DNA from: Acidobacteriota bacterium
Lineage (GTDB): Bacteria; Acidobacteriota; Terriglobia; Acidiferrales; UBA7541
Assembly: GCA_003223295.1 (NCBI GenBank)
Contig: QHYM01000124.1
Span: 1 to 64,000, forward strand
Reading direction: 5' to 3'
DNA: 64,000 bases
Shown here: one piece after another, positions 10,301 through 21,021 of the stretch
Layout of the letters: each line of letters opens with the position of its first letter
Numbering within the stretch: the stretch's first letter is position 1
Notes under the pieces: generated by a model
Told to the model about the DNA's origin: nothing
The model's input: only the letters and a program-made list of their open reading frames with translations
Database searches by the model: none
Translations under genes and position numbers: made by a program

Positions 10301-11350
10301 GCTGGCATCTTTGAATGAAAGAATTCCATTCCTCAAGTTGTCAGTAGGCACGATGTGGCTAACCTGAGAAGCCGAGGGAAAGCGCCTGGCCTCATAGTTG
10401 CTGAAGAAAAATGTCTTATCTTTGAATATCGGGCCGCCGACGCTCACGCCCTCCCGGTTGTCCTTGAAAGCCGTTTTCCGCGTAAAGGAATTACCGTTTC
10501 CATCAGGCGTGTGATTCAGATCCCAGGAGTTGGCATTGTAGCCGTCGCTTTGGTGAAACCAATACCCGTCTCCGTGCAGAGTGTTCGACCCACTCTTGCT
10601 CACCAGGGTAATGTTTCCTCCGGAGGACCGGCTAAAGTCTGTGGTTGAATTTGACACGCCAACTCGGAACTCTTCCAGGCTTTCCACGCCCGTGGGAATG
10701 AAGTTCACAGCCGTTGCGCCACCGCCGACCGTATTGTCCGTGATGTCGATTCCATCGAGCGAAATCGAGTTTTGGTCGCTGCGCGCTCCCGCCACGGTGC
10801 CGCCGTTGTTCCCGAAACCCCCGTTCGCCGGAGTGTCGTAAGGCGTCGTGCCCGGCTGCAGCGTTAGCAATTCGGAGGCGTCTCGCGTCAGAGTCGGTAA
10901 GCGCGACAGCGTGGTCCCTCCGATCACATCTCCGACCTGCGCGTCTGTCGTCTGTAGCTCGACTCGAGCCTCGGTTGTCACCGTGACGGACTCTGTGGCC
11001 ACACCAAGATCCAACTTCACGTCCACGGTATAGCTCTTCGCCACATCCACCGTTAAGGCCTGAACGCTGGCGGTGCGAAACCCGTCCTTTTTCACGCTGA
11101 CTTCGTATTCGCCCGGCGCCACGTTGACAAACGTATATTGGCCGACAGTGTTGGTATTTTGCGTTGTCTGATTGTTCGTGGCTTTGTTTCTCAATGTCAC
11201 CACGGCATTGGCAACCGCAGCGCCGCTTGGATCAGTGATGGTTCCGATCACCGTTCCACTGGTTGCCGTTTGGGCTCTGCCTGAAGATGCAAGAACCGAG
11301 AATGTCAGAATCAAACCAACCATCAGAATAGTCACAAACGCTTTTTTCAC
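7373..11350 (-). CDS. Oar-like TonB-dependent receptor with N-terminal carboxypeptidase-regulatory-like domain
   Basis: 1325 aa; signal peptide; GTVIGTITDPSGAAVANAVVTLRNKATNNQTTQNTNTVGQYTFVNVAPGEYEVSVKKDGF; plug region and C-terminal beta-barrel ending RWIQFGLRISF. Confidence 0.92.
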   Translation of the reverse strand: MKKAFVTILMVGLILTFSVLASSGRAQTATSGTVIGTITDPSGAAVANAVVTLRNKATNNQTTQNTNTVGQYTFVNVAPGEYEVSVKKDGFRTASVQALTVDVAKSYTVDVKLDLGVATESVTVTTEARVELQTTDAQVGDVIGGTTLSRLPTLTRDASELLTLQPGTTPYDTPANGGFGNNGGTVAGARSDQNSISLDGIDITDNTVGGGATAVNFIPTGVESLEEFRVGVSNSTTDFSRSSGGNITLVSKSGSNTLHGDGYWFHQSDGYNANSWDLNHTPDGNGNSFTRKTAFKDNREGVSVGGPIFKDKTFFFSNYEARRFPSASQVSHIVPTDNLRNGILSFKDASGVVRQYDLATSTACGPSANLACDPRGIGISPTIQALYQLDPAGNNASLPGVDGNNTTGFVASASTPVKDDYVTFRLDHNLTQKAHFFGRYIYSRALTTTSTQIDTLNGKTIATSGNDTRGDGAIGALDYAFNSSTSNVVRYGWIRSRVFLPGLSPSASATLLALNGTDTSAGFIAQAPGLAATGLIDVPIDVDTQRARTQGNFQRNKQLVDNFTHIHGRHTIAAGGDVRWLPLIAQRNDKVVGSLASLVATEDADVFGTNQTIPAANRPPSCTSTLTTFCLQPTDVLRWDRLYAATLGIVDNVNVLAVRDGGLNPQPFGTPLIANTNQQAYDFYAQDTWRIKSTLTLTYGLGYGWQTPPSEAHNQQTFEIDTSTGKILTAAGYIQAKMQAAAAGQVFNPTIGYLPIKNSGRSSIWNTDYGDIAPRLSIAWSPSYGDGKRGKLFGAGRTVIRAGFGIYYDRVNNVQSVEIPQLGVGFAQTLVLPTPPCNLDAGSTGPGCNAAVGSGNIGVSGFRVGVDGSLPVPAVPPVTSPIIPALGGENLSFAVDPNFKVGKSYSIDFTVQRELPGNMLIEVGYIGRLGRNLPNSVDFDSSPYKFLDKASGQTFAQAFDAVAHELAANKPVTDQPWFNNQLAGLNAGIIGASCSTPTDCLATQAASAFLSQSVGSVFGVIDGDRQALGMPTFNNHQINFALFMRTHNDLSNYHAATFTLRKRPSHGLQFDLNYTFSKSLDQVGTVQNNAGTYANSFNPSFQYGPSLFDRTHVFNAVFNYDLPAGNGHRFSFGNNIANKIIGGWYVSGVFRATSGPPLAVVDGDSGGGFFANTLNAIPLVSTNLGAGTHGGVCSSNGFGSAGDGPNCGANLSGTGLNLFANPGAVAGDFRAVNISTDGRDGTGNPLRGLGLWNLDTRLGKTTSFHERFRVEISADFFNIFNHVNFFQPTLNLQNPATFGVISQELIPADRTQGSRWIQFGLRISF

Positions 11351-11846
11351 GAATCCACCCCTTTTTGAGATCTGCGATCCCTAGTAAGAACGACCCAGGC
11401 GCATTTACACGAAAATGCTTGCGGACGAATCCCCGAACATCGATTGGGCCACTCGCTTGTTCCCTCCACGGACACACGTCGCCCTTGCGCTCGCAGCTCG
11501 CGCGAGTGCATGCATTCGATTTGGTCGTGGTTACTTTCTTCTGGGAAAAACGGCAGCGGATACTGCTGCGCAATGCCTCGTTCCCCAGCCGCCGTCTGCG
11601 AGTGATTCTTCGGATTGCTCTCGCTTCACACCACTTGTTTCGGTGCCCTCGTTACCTGCACTTTTCCTGCCGCACCTTCTGAATAAAAAGACAAGCTTCA
11701 ACGCCTACAAGAAGAATGAGTTATCAACAAGGCGTGTTCATTCGTTCTGGGGAGCGTATTCCGTGCTTCCAAACGCCGTACCTCCTGTCGCGAGATTTAT
11801 ACGAGTATCTGTATGGACCCGTTCTAAATTCGCCAGAGAGACCGCT

Positions 11847-14159
11847 TCAGTTGGACGGATTTTGACGAGTGGAATTCGTCGTGCTGTTAACCACGGGCGC
11901 GATGGCCGGTGGCTTTTCTTTCGGCGGAGCAGGTTCATCCTCGGTCGGCGCAGTGTCGGGAGTAGTCAAATTGAGCTGGTGTTCACCCGCCAACTGCTCG
12001 AGGGGAACGACATTCGGAAAATCCGTCACCGGAGTTCCCGCGAGTGCGCCTTGCATGAATTCCAGCCAGATTGGGAGGGCCGCGCGCGCGCCGGTCTCCC
12101 GCTTGCCGAGAGAAATTTGTTTGTCGTCGAAGCCCACCCACACGCCCGCCGTGATCTGCGGCGTGAACCCCACAAACCACGCGTCGGTATAATCCTGCGT
12201 GGTCCCAGTTTTTCCCGCGGCGGGGCGCCCCAGAGCTTTCGCCTGCACGCCGGTACCGAATTGAATCACTTCCTCGAGCATCGCCGTCATCGTGCTCGCC
12301 ACTTCCGGGGAAAGCACATCGTGCACTTCCGGATGCGCCTCCTCGAGCAACGCGCCATCGTAGCTGGTCACGCGCCGGATCATGTAGGGATCGATCCGGA
12401 TGCCGTCATTCGGAAACACGGTGAAGGCTGAAACATGCTCTTCCAATTTCATATCCGCGGCGCCGAGGGCCAATGGCAAATACGGAGGCAGCGACGTGGT
12501 GATGCCGAAGCGCCGCGCCATGTCCACCACCGTGTTGATGCCCTCTTTTTCCGCCAGTTTCACGGCCGGGACGTTGCGCGAACCGGCCAGCGCCCGCCGT
12601 AACGTGATCGTGCCCTCAAACTTCTCGTCGTAATTGTGCGGCGTGTAGGGTTGCCCTCCGCTGATGGTCGTGAACGGCAGATCCACGATGGTGTCGAAAG
12701 GCGTCGCACCTTTTTCCAGCGCGTCGGCATAAACATAGACCTTGAAGGAACTGCCGACCTGCCGGAACGCTTGCGTGGCGCGGTTGAATTTCGAGTCCTC
12801 AAAGCTGTAGCCGCCGACCATCGCTTTGATTTCGCCGGTGGCATTGTCGATGCACAGCAAAGCACCCTGTGGGCCGGGTTGCTGCTCGAGCTGCACGCGC
12901 GCGGTGGTGCCGCGCAATTCTTGAATCGAGAATTGCGCCAGGTCGCCTGCCTTGAGCAATTCCGCAGGCCTCTTGCGCCCGGTCCAGGCAAAGTCGCTCG
13001 GAGAGAGAATGGCGCGATACTGGACTATTTTGATGACCGCGTCGTGCTCGCCCACACTCAACACCAGTCCCGTGACGTAACTTCCCTTTTCAATCGCGTG
13101 GTGCCAATCCTCGTCCTCATAGGTGTCCAGCTTGCCCAAGTTGTCGCGCAGGACGTTGGGCAGGTTGCCCTTCCAGCCGTGGCGGCGCTCGTAGGCATGC
13201 AGCCCATCGCGCAGTGCCTGGTTGGCCACGCGCTGCATGTTCGTGTTCAGCGTGGTGTAGACGCGCAGGCCGCGCTCGTGAACCGCTTCGGTGCCGTACG
13301 TCGCTTCAAGGTATTTGCGGATCTCTTCGAAGAAATATGGCGCGAGATCGTTGCGCGGATACTGGAGATGGAGACCGAGCGGTGATTTGACTGCGGCGGC
13401 TTCTTCCACCGGGGTTATTTTCCCCTCTTCCTCCATGCGACGCAGCACCAGGTTGCGCCGCGCCAGCGCCCCCTCCGGATTGAGCAGGGGCGAAAATTTT
13501 GGCCCGTTGATCATTCCCGCAAGCAGCGCCGCCTCCGGCAGCTTCAAATCAGTGACCGGTTTGCCGAAATAAAATTGCGCGGCAGAGGCAAATCCGTAAT
13601 TGCCGTGCGCCAGGTACACCTGGTTCGCATACATGGTGAAGATTTGCGGCTTGCTGTAGCGCCGCTCGATTTGCAGCGCGAGAAGCGTCTCCTCCGCTTT
13701 CCGGCGAAAGCTGATGTCGCTGCGGTCCAGAAAAAGATTTCCGGCAAGTTGCATGGTGATGGTGCTGGCACCACCGGCTCGGCGGCCCCGCGTCAGGTGG
13801 CGCAGCGCCGCGGTAAACATGCGCGGGAAGTCGATGCCCCAGTGCTCTTCGAAGTGCTGGTCCTCAATGGCGGTGACCGCGTTATAGAGAACTTTGGGGC
13901 ATTGTTCGTAGGTCATCAGGATGCGGCGCTGCAAGGCGAAGCTACCCACGAGCTGACCGTCATCGGCGTAGATTTCCGTGACCACGTTCGGGCGGTAGGT
14001 TTCGAGCGCGCGAATTTCCGGCAAATCGCTGGCATAAACGAACAGCAGTCCGCAGGCGGTGCCAAACAAGATGGAGCAGAGAAGAAGGAAGGCCAGCGCG
14101 ACGCGGTCAATCAGCTTGAAACTGCGCAATCGCAGCGTGATCGGAGGGAGGGTCAGCAT
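11847..14159 (-). CDS. Penicillin-binding protein 1A (transglycosylase/transpeptidase)
   Basis: GT51 motifs EDQHFEEHWGIDFPRM, GGASTITMQLAGNLF; transpeptidase SSFKVYVYADALEKG, AGKTGTTQDYTDAWFVGFTP. Confidence 0.95.
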   Translation of the reverse strand: MLTLPPITLRLRSFKLIDRVALAFLLLCSILFGTACGLLFVYASDLPEIRALETYRPNVVTEIYADDGQLVGSFALQRRILMTYEQCPKVLYNAVTAIEDQHFEEHWGIDFPRMFTAALRHLTRGRRAGGASTITMQLAGNLFLDRSDISFRRKAEETLLALQIERRYSKPQIFTMYANQVYLAHGNYGFASAAQFYFGKPVTDLKLPEAALLAGMINGPKFSPLLNPEGALARRNLVLRRMEEEGKITPVEEAAAVKSPLGLHLQYPRNDLAPYFFEEIRKYLEATYGTEAVHERGLRVYTTLNTNMQRVANQALRDGLHAYERRHGWKGNLPNVLRDNLGKLDTYEDEDWHHAIEKGSYVTGLVLSVGEHDAVIKIVQYRAILSPSDFAWTGRKRPAELLKAGDLAQFSIQELRGTTARVQLEQQPGPQGALLCIDNATGEIKAMVGGYSFEDSKFNRATQAFRQVGSSFKVYVYADALEKGATPFDTIVDLPFTTISGGQPYTPHNYDEKFEGTITLRRALAGSRNVPAVKLAEKEGINTVVDMARRFGITTSLPPYLPLALGAADMKLEEHVSAFTVFPNDGIRIDPYMIRRVTSYDGALLEEAHPEVHDVLSPEVASTMTAMLEEVIQFGTGVQAKALGRPAAGKTGTTQDYTDAWFVGFTPQITAGVWVGFDDKQISLGKRETGARAALPIWLEFMQGALAGTPVTDFPNVVPLEQLAGEHQLNLTTPDTAPTEDEPAPPKEKPPAIAPVVNSTTNSTRQNPSN

Positions 14160-14323
14160 GAAAATATTATCTTAACGCACAAAAGAAGTCCGCGGACCGC
14201 TCACACCAATTTTGATGCCATGAACGAGGAAACAAACCGTAAATCCCTTATAGTAGAAAGCACCAGCAACAGGCGCTCTCGTTTGCAAATCGGTTCGAAG
14301 AATCTGCTCTGAGGTGATTCACC

Positions 14324-14734
14324 ATGTTCCTCTTCTTGTTCTTCGTCACTCTTCTTGCAGCTGCTGCCGTGTCCCTTGCCGTGATGTGGTTGTTCACCAA
14401 GCCGATCGACGGCGTGTTGCGGCGCATCATTGCCGATGAGATCAGCGCGGCGTGGTCGAAGTACATGAAATTCGCCATTCTTGTTGTGGGAGTGTCCTCG
14501 GGCGTTCAGCTCCGCGACCTGGAAAAATACATCAACCCGACGCTCGGAGGCCGCGAAATCCAATCCGCTTCGCTCAGTTTCGACCGATGGATTTTCGAGC
14601 TCTATCGCGCGGGCATCGAGACCTTGCAAGGCATTGCCTGGATGCTGCTGGTGTTCTTTGTGTTCGCCTTGATCGCCTACGTCATTGTCCGCATTGGCGA
14701 GATGCGCAGCGAACCACGCAACCCTAAAGAATAA
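14324..14734 (+). CDS. Hypothetical membrane protein
   Basis: 136 aa with two hydrophobic segments (FLFLFFVTLLAAAAVSLAVMWLF; GIAWMLLVFFVFALIAYVIV). Confidence 0.7.
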   Translation: MFLFLFFVTLLAAAAVSLAVMWLFTKPIDGVLRRIIADEISAAWSKYMKFAILVVGVSSGVQLRDLEKYINPTLGGREIQSASLSFDRWIFELYRAGIETLQGIAWMLLVFFVFALIAYVIVRIGEMRSEPRNPKE

Positions 14735-14889
14735 TCACCCGCTGGAATCGTCCAGCGCGTAATCAGCTCTGAATGCGGATCGTGAAGCTGGTTACCTTCC
14801 AATGGCCTTCCTGGCGCTGAAGGTGCTAGGTCCCGCCAGCCATGCACAAGCTCGCACCAACGCAGCCGCCTTCGACGTCCACTGAAGAA

Positions 14890-15480
14890 TCATCCAGGTG
14901 ATTCCTCGCACTGAGAGTAATAGCGTTCGCCAGCGCAGGAGCGGCAAAGCGTGCGGCCGTTCACGACGACTTCACGCCTAAAATTGATGCCTTCGCGGCA
15001 TTGTTCGCAAACCACGCGCGGGCCCTTGAAGCCCGGTAAATCTTCCGGCAGCACTTCCACTTTCACCCATTGCTTGTCGAACAAAACTTCGTCGGAGAGT
15101 TGCGCATAGGCTTTTTGCTGCCCGGCTTCCTTCGCGAGTTCGGGAAACATTTCGCGCGCCGCCTGCTTGGAGGATTCCTTTGCGGCGACGCGGATCGCGC
15201 GGCCGGTTTTTAAATCCACAAAAGTAGCCGCGACTTTGCCCCAGTCGCGGAATTTCAGCGCGCGCTTGCCGAGCCGACAGTTGGCCACCGCGGCCACCGC
15301 GTCGGTCACGCAACGATCAATCTCGACGTACGTGACGAGCCGCTTCTTCTCGGCTGCGGGATCGTCGATTCCGAGTTCGCGCAAGCCTAGCATCGCCAGG
15401 CGCACACCCAGAACTTGCCCGGCGCAAAGATGGCCGTGTGCCTGCGCCGCCAGTTCGAGGTATTCGTTGAGCGATTTCAT
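14890..15480 (-). CDS. FmdE-like protein (formylmethanofuran dehydrogenase subunit E domain) with C-terminal zinc ribbon
   Basis: MKSLNEYLELAAQAHGHLCAGQVLGVRLAMLGL..., CEQCREGINF...CRSCAGERYYSQC; ATGA overlap with the upstream gene. Confidence 0.85.
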   Translation of the reverse strand: MKSLNEYLELAAQAHGHLCAGQVLGVRLAMLGLRELGIDDPAAEKKRLVTYVEIDRCVTDAVAAVANCRLGKRALKFRDWGKVAATFVDLKTGRAIRVAAKESSKQAAREMFPELAKEAGQQKAYAQLSDEVLFDKQWVKVEVLPEDLPGFKGPRVVCEQCREGINFRREVVVNGRTLCRSCAGERYYSQCEESPG

Positions 15481-16040
15481 GACAAGTTTTGAGCTGAGAG
15501 AGACGGCTTCTCCGAGGCGGACCAAGGGTGCGGTCTACGGGCTTCGATGAACGCGAAGATGGTCATCATAAGCGCGAGCGCCGTGAAGAGGCTGTCGCGA
15601 ATGACGGTCATGCCGGTAAGTGGCTCTGGCGTAGCGAAGCAGCCGCAGTTAATGTTCATGTGCAGAAGATAGGCGCGGGTAACGACCGTCAGAAATCCAA
15701 GCATGATCAGCGTCACCAAGGAAGTCCAGATCTTCAGCCGCCAGCCGATCAGCAGCAGGAAGCCGAGCGCGATTTCCGCGAACGGCAACGTGTGCGCGAC
15801 AAAATCTACCCCCGCGGGTGAGAGCAATTTGTACGATTCCACCTGCTGCGCAAAAGTCGTGAGGTTCACGGAAATCGAGAACCGCAGGACGAACATGGGC
15901 CACAAGTGGGTGTTGGGGAAAAAAACCTTCGAGATGCCTGCGTACACAAAGATTCCACCGAGAATCAAGCGGCCGATCCAGATGACCGCGCGGCGAAAGT
16001 TGAATGGGCTGGATTGCAGCATTGGTGAGGTGCCGGTCAC
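15477..16040 (-). CDS. MauE/DoxX-like membrane redox protein
   Basis: IWIGRLILGGIFVYAGISKVFFP..., four TM pattern, LPFAEIALGFLLLIGWRLK, NCGCF. Confidence 0.8.
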   Translation of the reverse strand: MTGTSPMLQSSPFNFRRAVIWIGRLILGGIFVYAGISKVFFPNTHLWPMFVLRFSISVNLTTFAQQVESYKLLSPAGVDFVAHTLPFAEIALGFLLLIGWRLKIWTSLVTLIMLGFLTVVTRAYLLHMNINCGCFATPEPLTGMTVIRDSLFTALALMMTIFAFIEARRPHPWSASEKPSLSAQNLS

Positions 16041-16065
16041 CCCTCTTCAGTTCTCCATAGCGATA

Positions 16066-16857
16066 TCATTTCTGCGACAGGAGTTGCTCCAGAAACTGTT
16101 TGACAGTGTCGTAGGTCATGACGCCGGGATACGGATAAGTCTGGCCCTTGTAATGGAAAACCGTGGTCGGCGTCTGGTTGACGCGATACATCTGGCCCAG
16201 CGCGAAATCTTTGTCAATGAGCGGTTCCAGCGTGCCTCCCTTGACAAGAGCGCGAACCTTGTTCATTTCCGAGGACGTGAGCACGCTGGCAACCGTGCCG
16301 TCCACGTCGCCCGACTGCTCCCACTTCTCCTGGTTTTGAAAAAGCGCCTGTTCCACCGGTTCGATTTTCCCAATCTGCGCCGCCGCGCGTGCGTAACGCG
16401 CCGCAATGCGCGAGTAAGCGTGCACGGCCAGCGGGAAATCGCGATGAATCAAGTAAACCTTGCCGGTGCTGACGTAGTTGTCCATGAGCAGTCGGTTTGT
16501 AGTGGTGAAGAGCGTCTTGCACGCCGGACACTGGTAATCACTGAACTCTTCCATGACCACTGGGGCGTTTTTCGACCCAAACGCTTTGTGAGGATCGACG
16601 TCCTGAGGAGTAGCTGCAGCTTGGGGTGGCGGTGGAGGAGCGGCTTGCGTGGCTAGAGGCGCTGGCGGAAGAACGGGGGACTCTGAAACCAGACGTGTCT
16701 TCGGCGCCTCAGCGGAGGCCGTTGGCAACGGCGCGGGCCCAGGCGGGGGTGCAATAGCAGGAGGAGGCGGGGTTTTATGTAGCGAAGGTAGAAGCAAAGC
16801 CCCCAAAGTGAGCAAACCTACGCTGACGATTGCAGCCAGAATGCGCCGACGATTCAC
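16066..16857 (-). CDS. DsbA-like thioredoxin-fold protein, Pro/Ala-rich linker after N-terminal TM
   Basis: VVMEEFSDYQCPACKTLFTTTNRLL (CPAC active site), NQTPTTVFHYKG (cis-Pro loop). Confidence 0.88.
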   Translation of the reverse strand: MNRRRILAAIVSVGLLTLGALLLPSLHKTPPPPAIAPPPGPAPLPTASAEAPKTRLVSESPVLPPAPLATQAAPPPPPQAAATPQDVDPHKAFGSKNAPVVMEEFSDYQCPACKTLFTTTNRLLMDNYVSTGKVYLIHRDFPLAVHAYSRIAARYARAAAQIGKIEPVEQALFQNQEKWEQSGDVDGTVASVLTSSEMNKVRALVKGGTLEPLIDKDFALGQMYRVNQTPTTVFHYKGQTYPYPGVMTYDTVKQFLEQLLSQK

Positions 16858-17125
16858 ACCTTCCTCCAGAACACCTCAATAAGATGAGCCGCACCGTGAA
16901 CTACAGAATTCTACCTCGAAAGCAGCAGAATAGCGCAGAGACCCAGAATTTGATATCTAATGCCCGGAAACTGAGCCTCAGATGAGTTGGTTGCCAGAGA
17001 AAGAGCTCCTGTTGCCCATCAACACCCTGGTGAAAGGACCACGGTCGATGGGAGGCGGGACGGCGTGGCCAGAGAAAGGCCGTAACAAGCAGATAATAAA
17101 TGGCTTATATATCGCTATAAAGAAA

Positions 17126-17146
17126 CTTGACAACCTTACACTCAAC
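17126..17146 (+). promoter_or_regulatory. HAIR-like inverted repeat (predicted HspR operator)
   Basis: CTTGACA-ACCTTAC-ACTCAAC; compare known HAIR CTTGAGT-N7-ACTCAAG. The 7-nt spacer is exact and a HspR-like gene lies in the same operon. Confidence 0.75.
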
Positions 17147-17155
17147 TTGTATACT
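17127..17155 (+). promoter_or_regulatory. sigma70-type promoter of dnaK
   Basis: TTGACA-17 nt-TATACT, about 110 nt upstream of the dnaK ATG. Confidence 0.8.
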
Positions 17156-17264
17156 GGGCCCTATGGCGGGCTTGGAATGTGTTAGCACCAGGCTGAATTT
17201 GCTCCATGTACGGCCCAAACAGCGTGTGGACAAACGGCAAACAGTTTGAGGAGGCAGAGGGGTT

Positions 17265-19211
<1,947 letters not shown>

Positions 19212-19310
19212 GGAAATGAACAGTTGGCAGTTGACAGGCCACAGCGGGAAAGAAAGACTCTTGGAGCTGTGTCGGTAGGTTGTCGACTGTAAGTTTTGGG
19301 CTCAACAAAG

Positions 19311-19334
19311 AGGGGCACGGTACATCGTGCCCCT
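19311..19334 (+). other. Perfect 9-bp stem hairpin in the dnaK-dnaJ intergenic region
   Basis: AGGGGCACG-GTACAT-CGTGCCCCT. Confidence 0.8.
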
Positions 19335-19365
19335 ACCAAGAGATTCGCGCCAGACAGGCGCAAGC

Positions 19366-20520
19366 ATGGCGACGACAACCAAACAAGACTATTACGAACT
19401 TCTGGGAGTGCCACGCAAGGCCAGCGTGAAGGATATCCGCACGGCGTTTCGCAAGCTGGCGCGCAAATACCACCCCGACCTGAATCCGGGCGACAAGGCT
19501 GCGGAAGAAAAATTCAAACAAATCCAGGAAGCCTACGACGTGCTCTCCGACTCGAAGAAGCGGCAGATGTACGACCAGTACGGCTTCTACAGCGAGAATC
19601 TGCCGCCGGGAGGTTATCCCGGCGGACACGAAGGCGCAAGCGACCCCGGGGTGAATTTTGATTTTGGCGGATTTGATTTTGGCGGAGGCACGGGCGCAGG
19701 AGGTGGAGCGAGCTTTCGTGACCTCTTCAGCCAGTTTTTTGGCGGGCGCGGTGGCGCCGCTGAGCCGGAGCACGAACCGGGCGGCGACCTGGAATACCAG
19801 CTGGAGATCGATTTCTGGGACGCCGTGCGCGGCGCGGTGAAGAAACTTTCGATCACGCGGATGGACACCTGCGAGACGTGTCATGGAATGGGCGCAGTGG
19901 GCTCACCGCAAACCTGCCCGACGTGCCATGGCACAGGATCAATCCAACAAGCCGCCGGCAAGATGCGGTTCAACGTGCCTTGCAATCGCTGCGGCGGAAC
20001 CGGCAAGCTGCGGACCGCTTGCCGGACCTGCGGCGGCGAAGGGCGCGTGCGCCGGACGGAAACGATTGACGTACGCATCCCGGCTGGCGTGGCCAACGGC
20101 GGGCGCGTGCGCGTTCCCGGAAAAGGAAACACCGGAACCATGGGCGCTCCGGCGGGCGATCTATATTTGCGCGTGGTTGTGCGGCCGCATCCGTTTTTTG
20201 AGCGCCGCGGAAACGACCTCTACACCCAGGTGCCGGTAACAGTGGCCGAGGCAACGCTCGGCGCAAAGATTGAAGTGCCGACGATAGACGGACGTGCGCT
20301 GGTGCGGATTCCGCCGGGCACGAACAGCGGCAAAACGCTGCGCCTACGGGAAAAGGGCGTGCCGAGTGCGAGGAACGGGGCGCGAGGCGACCAGTACGTG
20401 GAGATTCAAGTGGTGGTGCCGCAGCCGACCGACGAGCGCGTGCGAACTTTGATGAAGGACCTGGAGAAAGTCGCTCCGGAAGATCCGCGGAAAGATTTGT
20501 TCAGCAAAGCGGGAGTGTAA
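19366..20520 (+). CDS. dnaJ: Co-chaperone DnaJ
   Basis: J domain [38 protein letters not shown]-rich region, four CxxCxGxG-type zinc repeats. Confidence 0.96.
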   Translation: MATTTKQDYYELLGVPRKASVKDIRTAFRKLARKYHPDLNPGDKAAEEKFKQIQEAYDVLSDSKKRQMYDQYGFYSENLPPGGYPGGHEGASDPGVNFDFGGFDFGGGTGAGGGASFRDLFSQFFGGRGGAAEPEHEPGGDLEYQLEIDFWDAVRGAVKKLSITRMDTCETCHGMGAVGSPQTCPTCHGTGSIQQAAGKMRFNVPCNRCGGTGKLRTACRTCGGEGRVRRTETIDVRIPAGVANGGRVRVPGKGNTGTMGAPAGDLYLRVVVRPHPFFERRGNDLYTQVPVTVAEATLGAKIEVPTIDGRALVRIPPGTNSGKTLRLREKGVPSARNGARGDQYVEIQVVVPQPTDERVRTLMKDLEKVAPEDPRKDLFSKAGV

Positions 20521-20526
20521 CAGAAG

Positions 20527-20901
20527 ATGCCAGCGCGAGCGAAAAAGAGGGCCAAGGCGGGTTACATGATCAGCTCTGTCGCGGAGCTTTACAAGCTGCA
20601 TCCGCAGACGCTGCGCTTGTACGAACGGGTCGGGCTGCTGAAGCCGTCGCGGTCGCAGGGAAACACGCGGCTGTACACGGATTCCGATTTGGAGCGGCTC
20701 GAAGTGATTCTGACGCTGGCGCGGGACATGGGCGTGAACCTGGCGGGCATCGAAATTATCTTGAACATGCGCGAAAAGATGATTGAGATGGAAAAACAGA
20801 TGGCGGAGTTCGCGCAAGTGGTACAGCAGGAATTGTCGCGCGTGGCCGCATCCTATGTGCAACAGAAAGCGCCGCGGCATGCCATCGTCAGGATAAAATA
20901 G
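20527..20901 (+). CDS. hspR: MerR-family heat shock repressor HspR
   Basis: YMISSVAELYKLHPQTLRLYERVGLLKPSRSQGNTRLYTDSDLERLEVILTLARDMGVNLAGIEIIL; directly follows dnaJ. Confidence 0.9.
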   Translation: MPARAKKRAKAGYMISSVAELYKLHPQTLRLYERVGLLKPSRSQGNTRLYTDSDLERLEVILTLARDMGVNLAGIEIILNMREKMIEMEKQMAEFAQVVQQELSRVAASYVQQKAPRHAIVRIK

Positions 20902-21021
20902 GCGCCGCTAAAGATTCAAACCATTTTCAGCTTACCATTTTCAATTCTCTTGGTGGTTCCTTCCACAGTTTTCCCAGAACGACCGCTTGCCGTAAACAAA
21001 TTGCAACCGTATGCTGTCCGC

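Noticed and set aside
11415-12431. 338-aa plus-strand ORF
   Set aside because: Mostly antisense to PBP1A with no recognisable motif.
20919-20943. Direct repeat CCATTTTCA(GCTTA)CCATTTTCA after hspR
   Set aside because: Only two copies; too short to call a repeat array or CRISPR.
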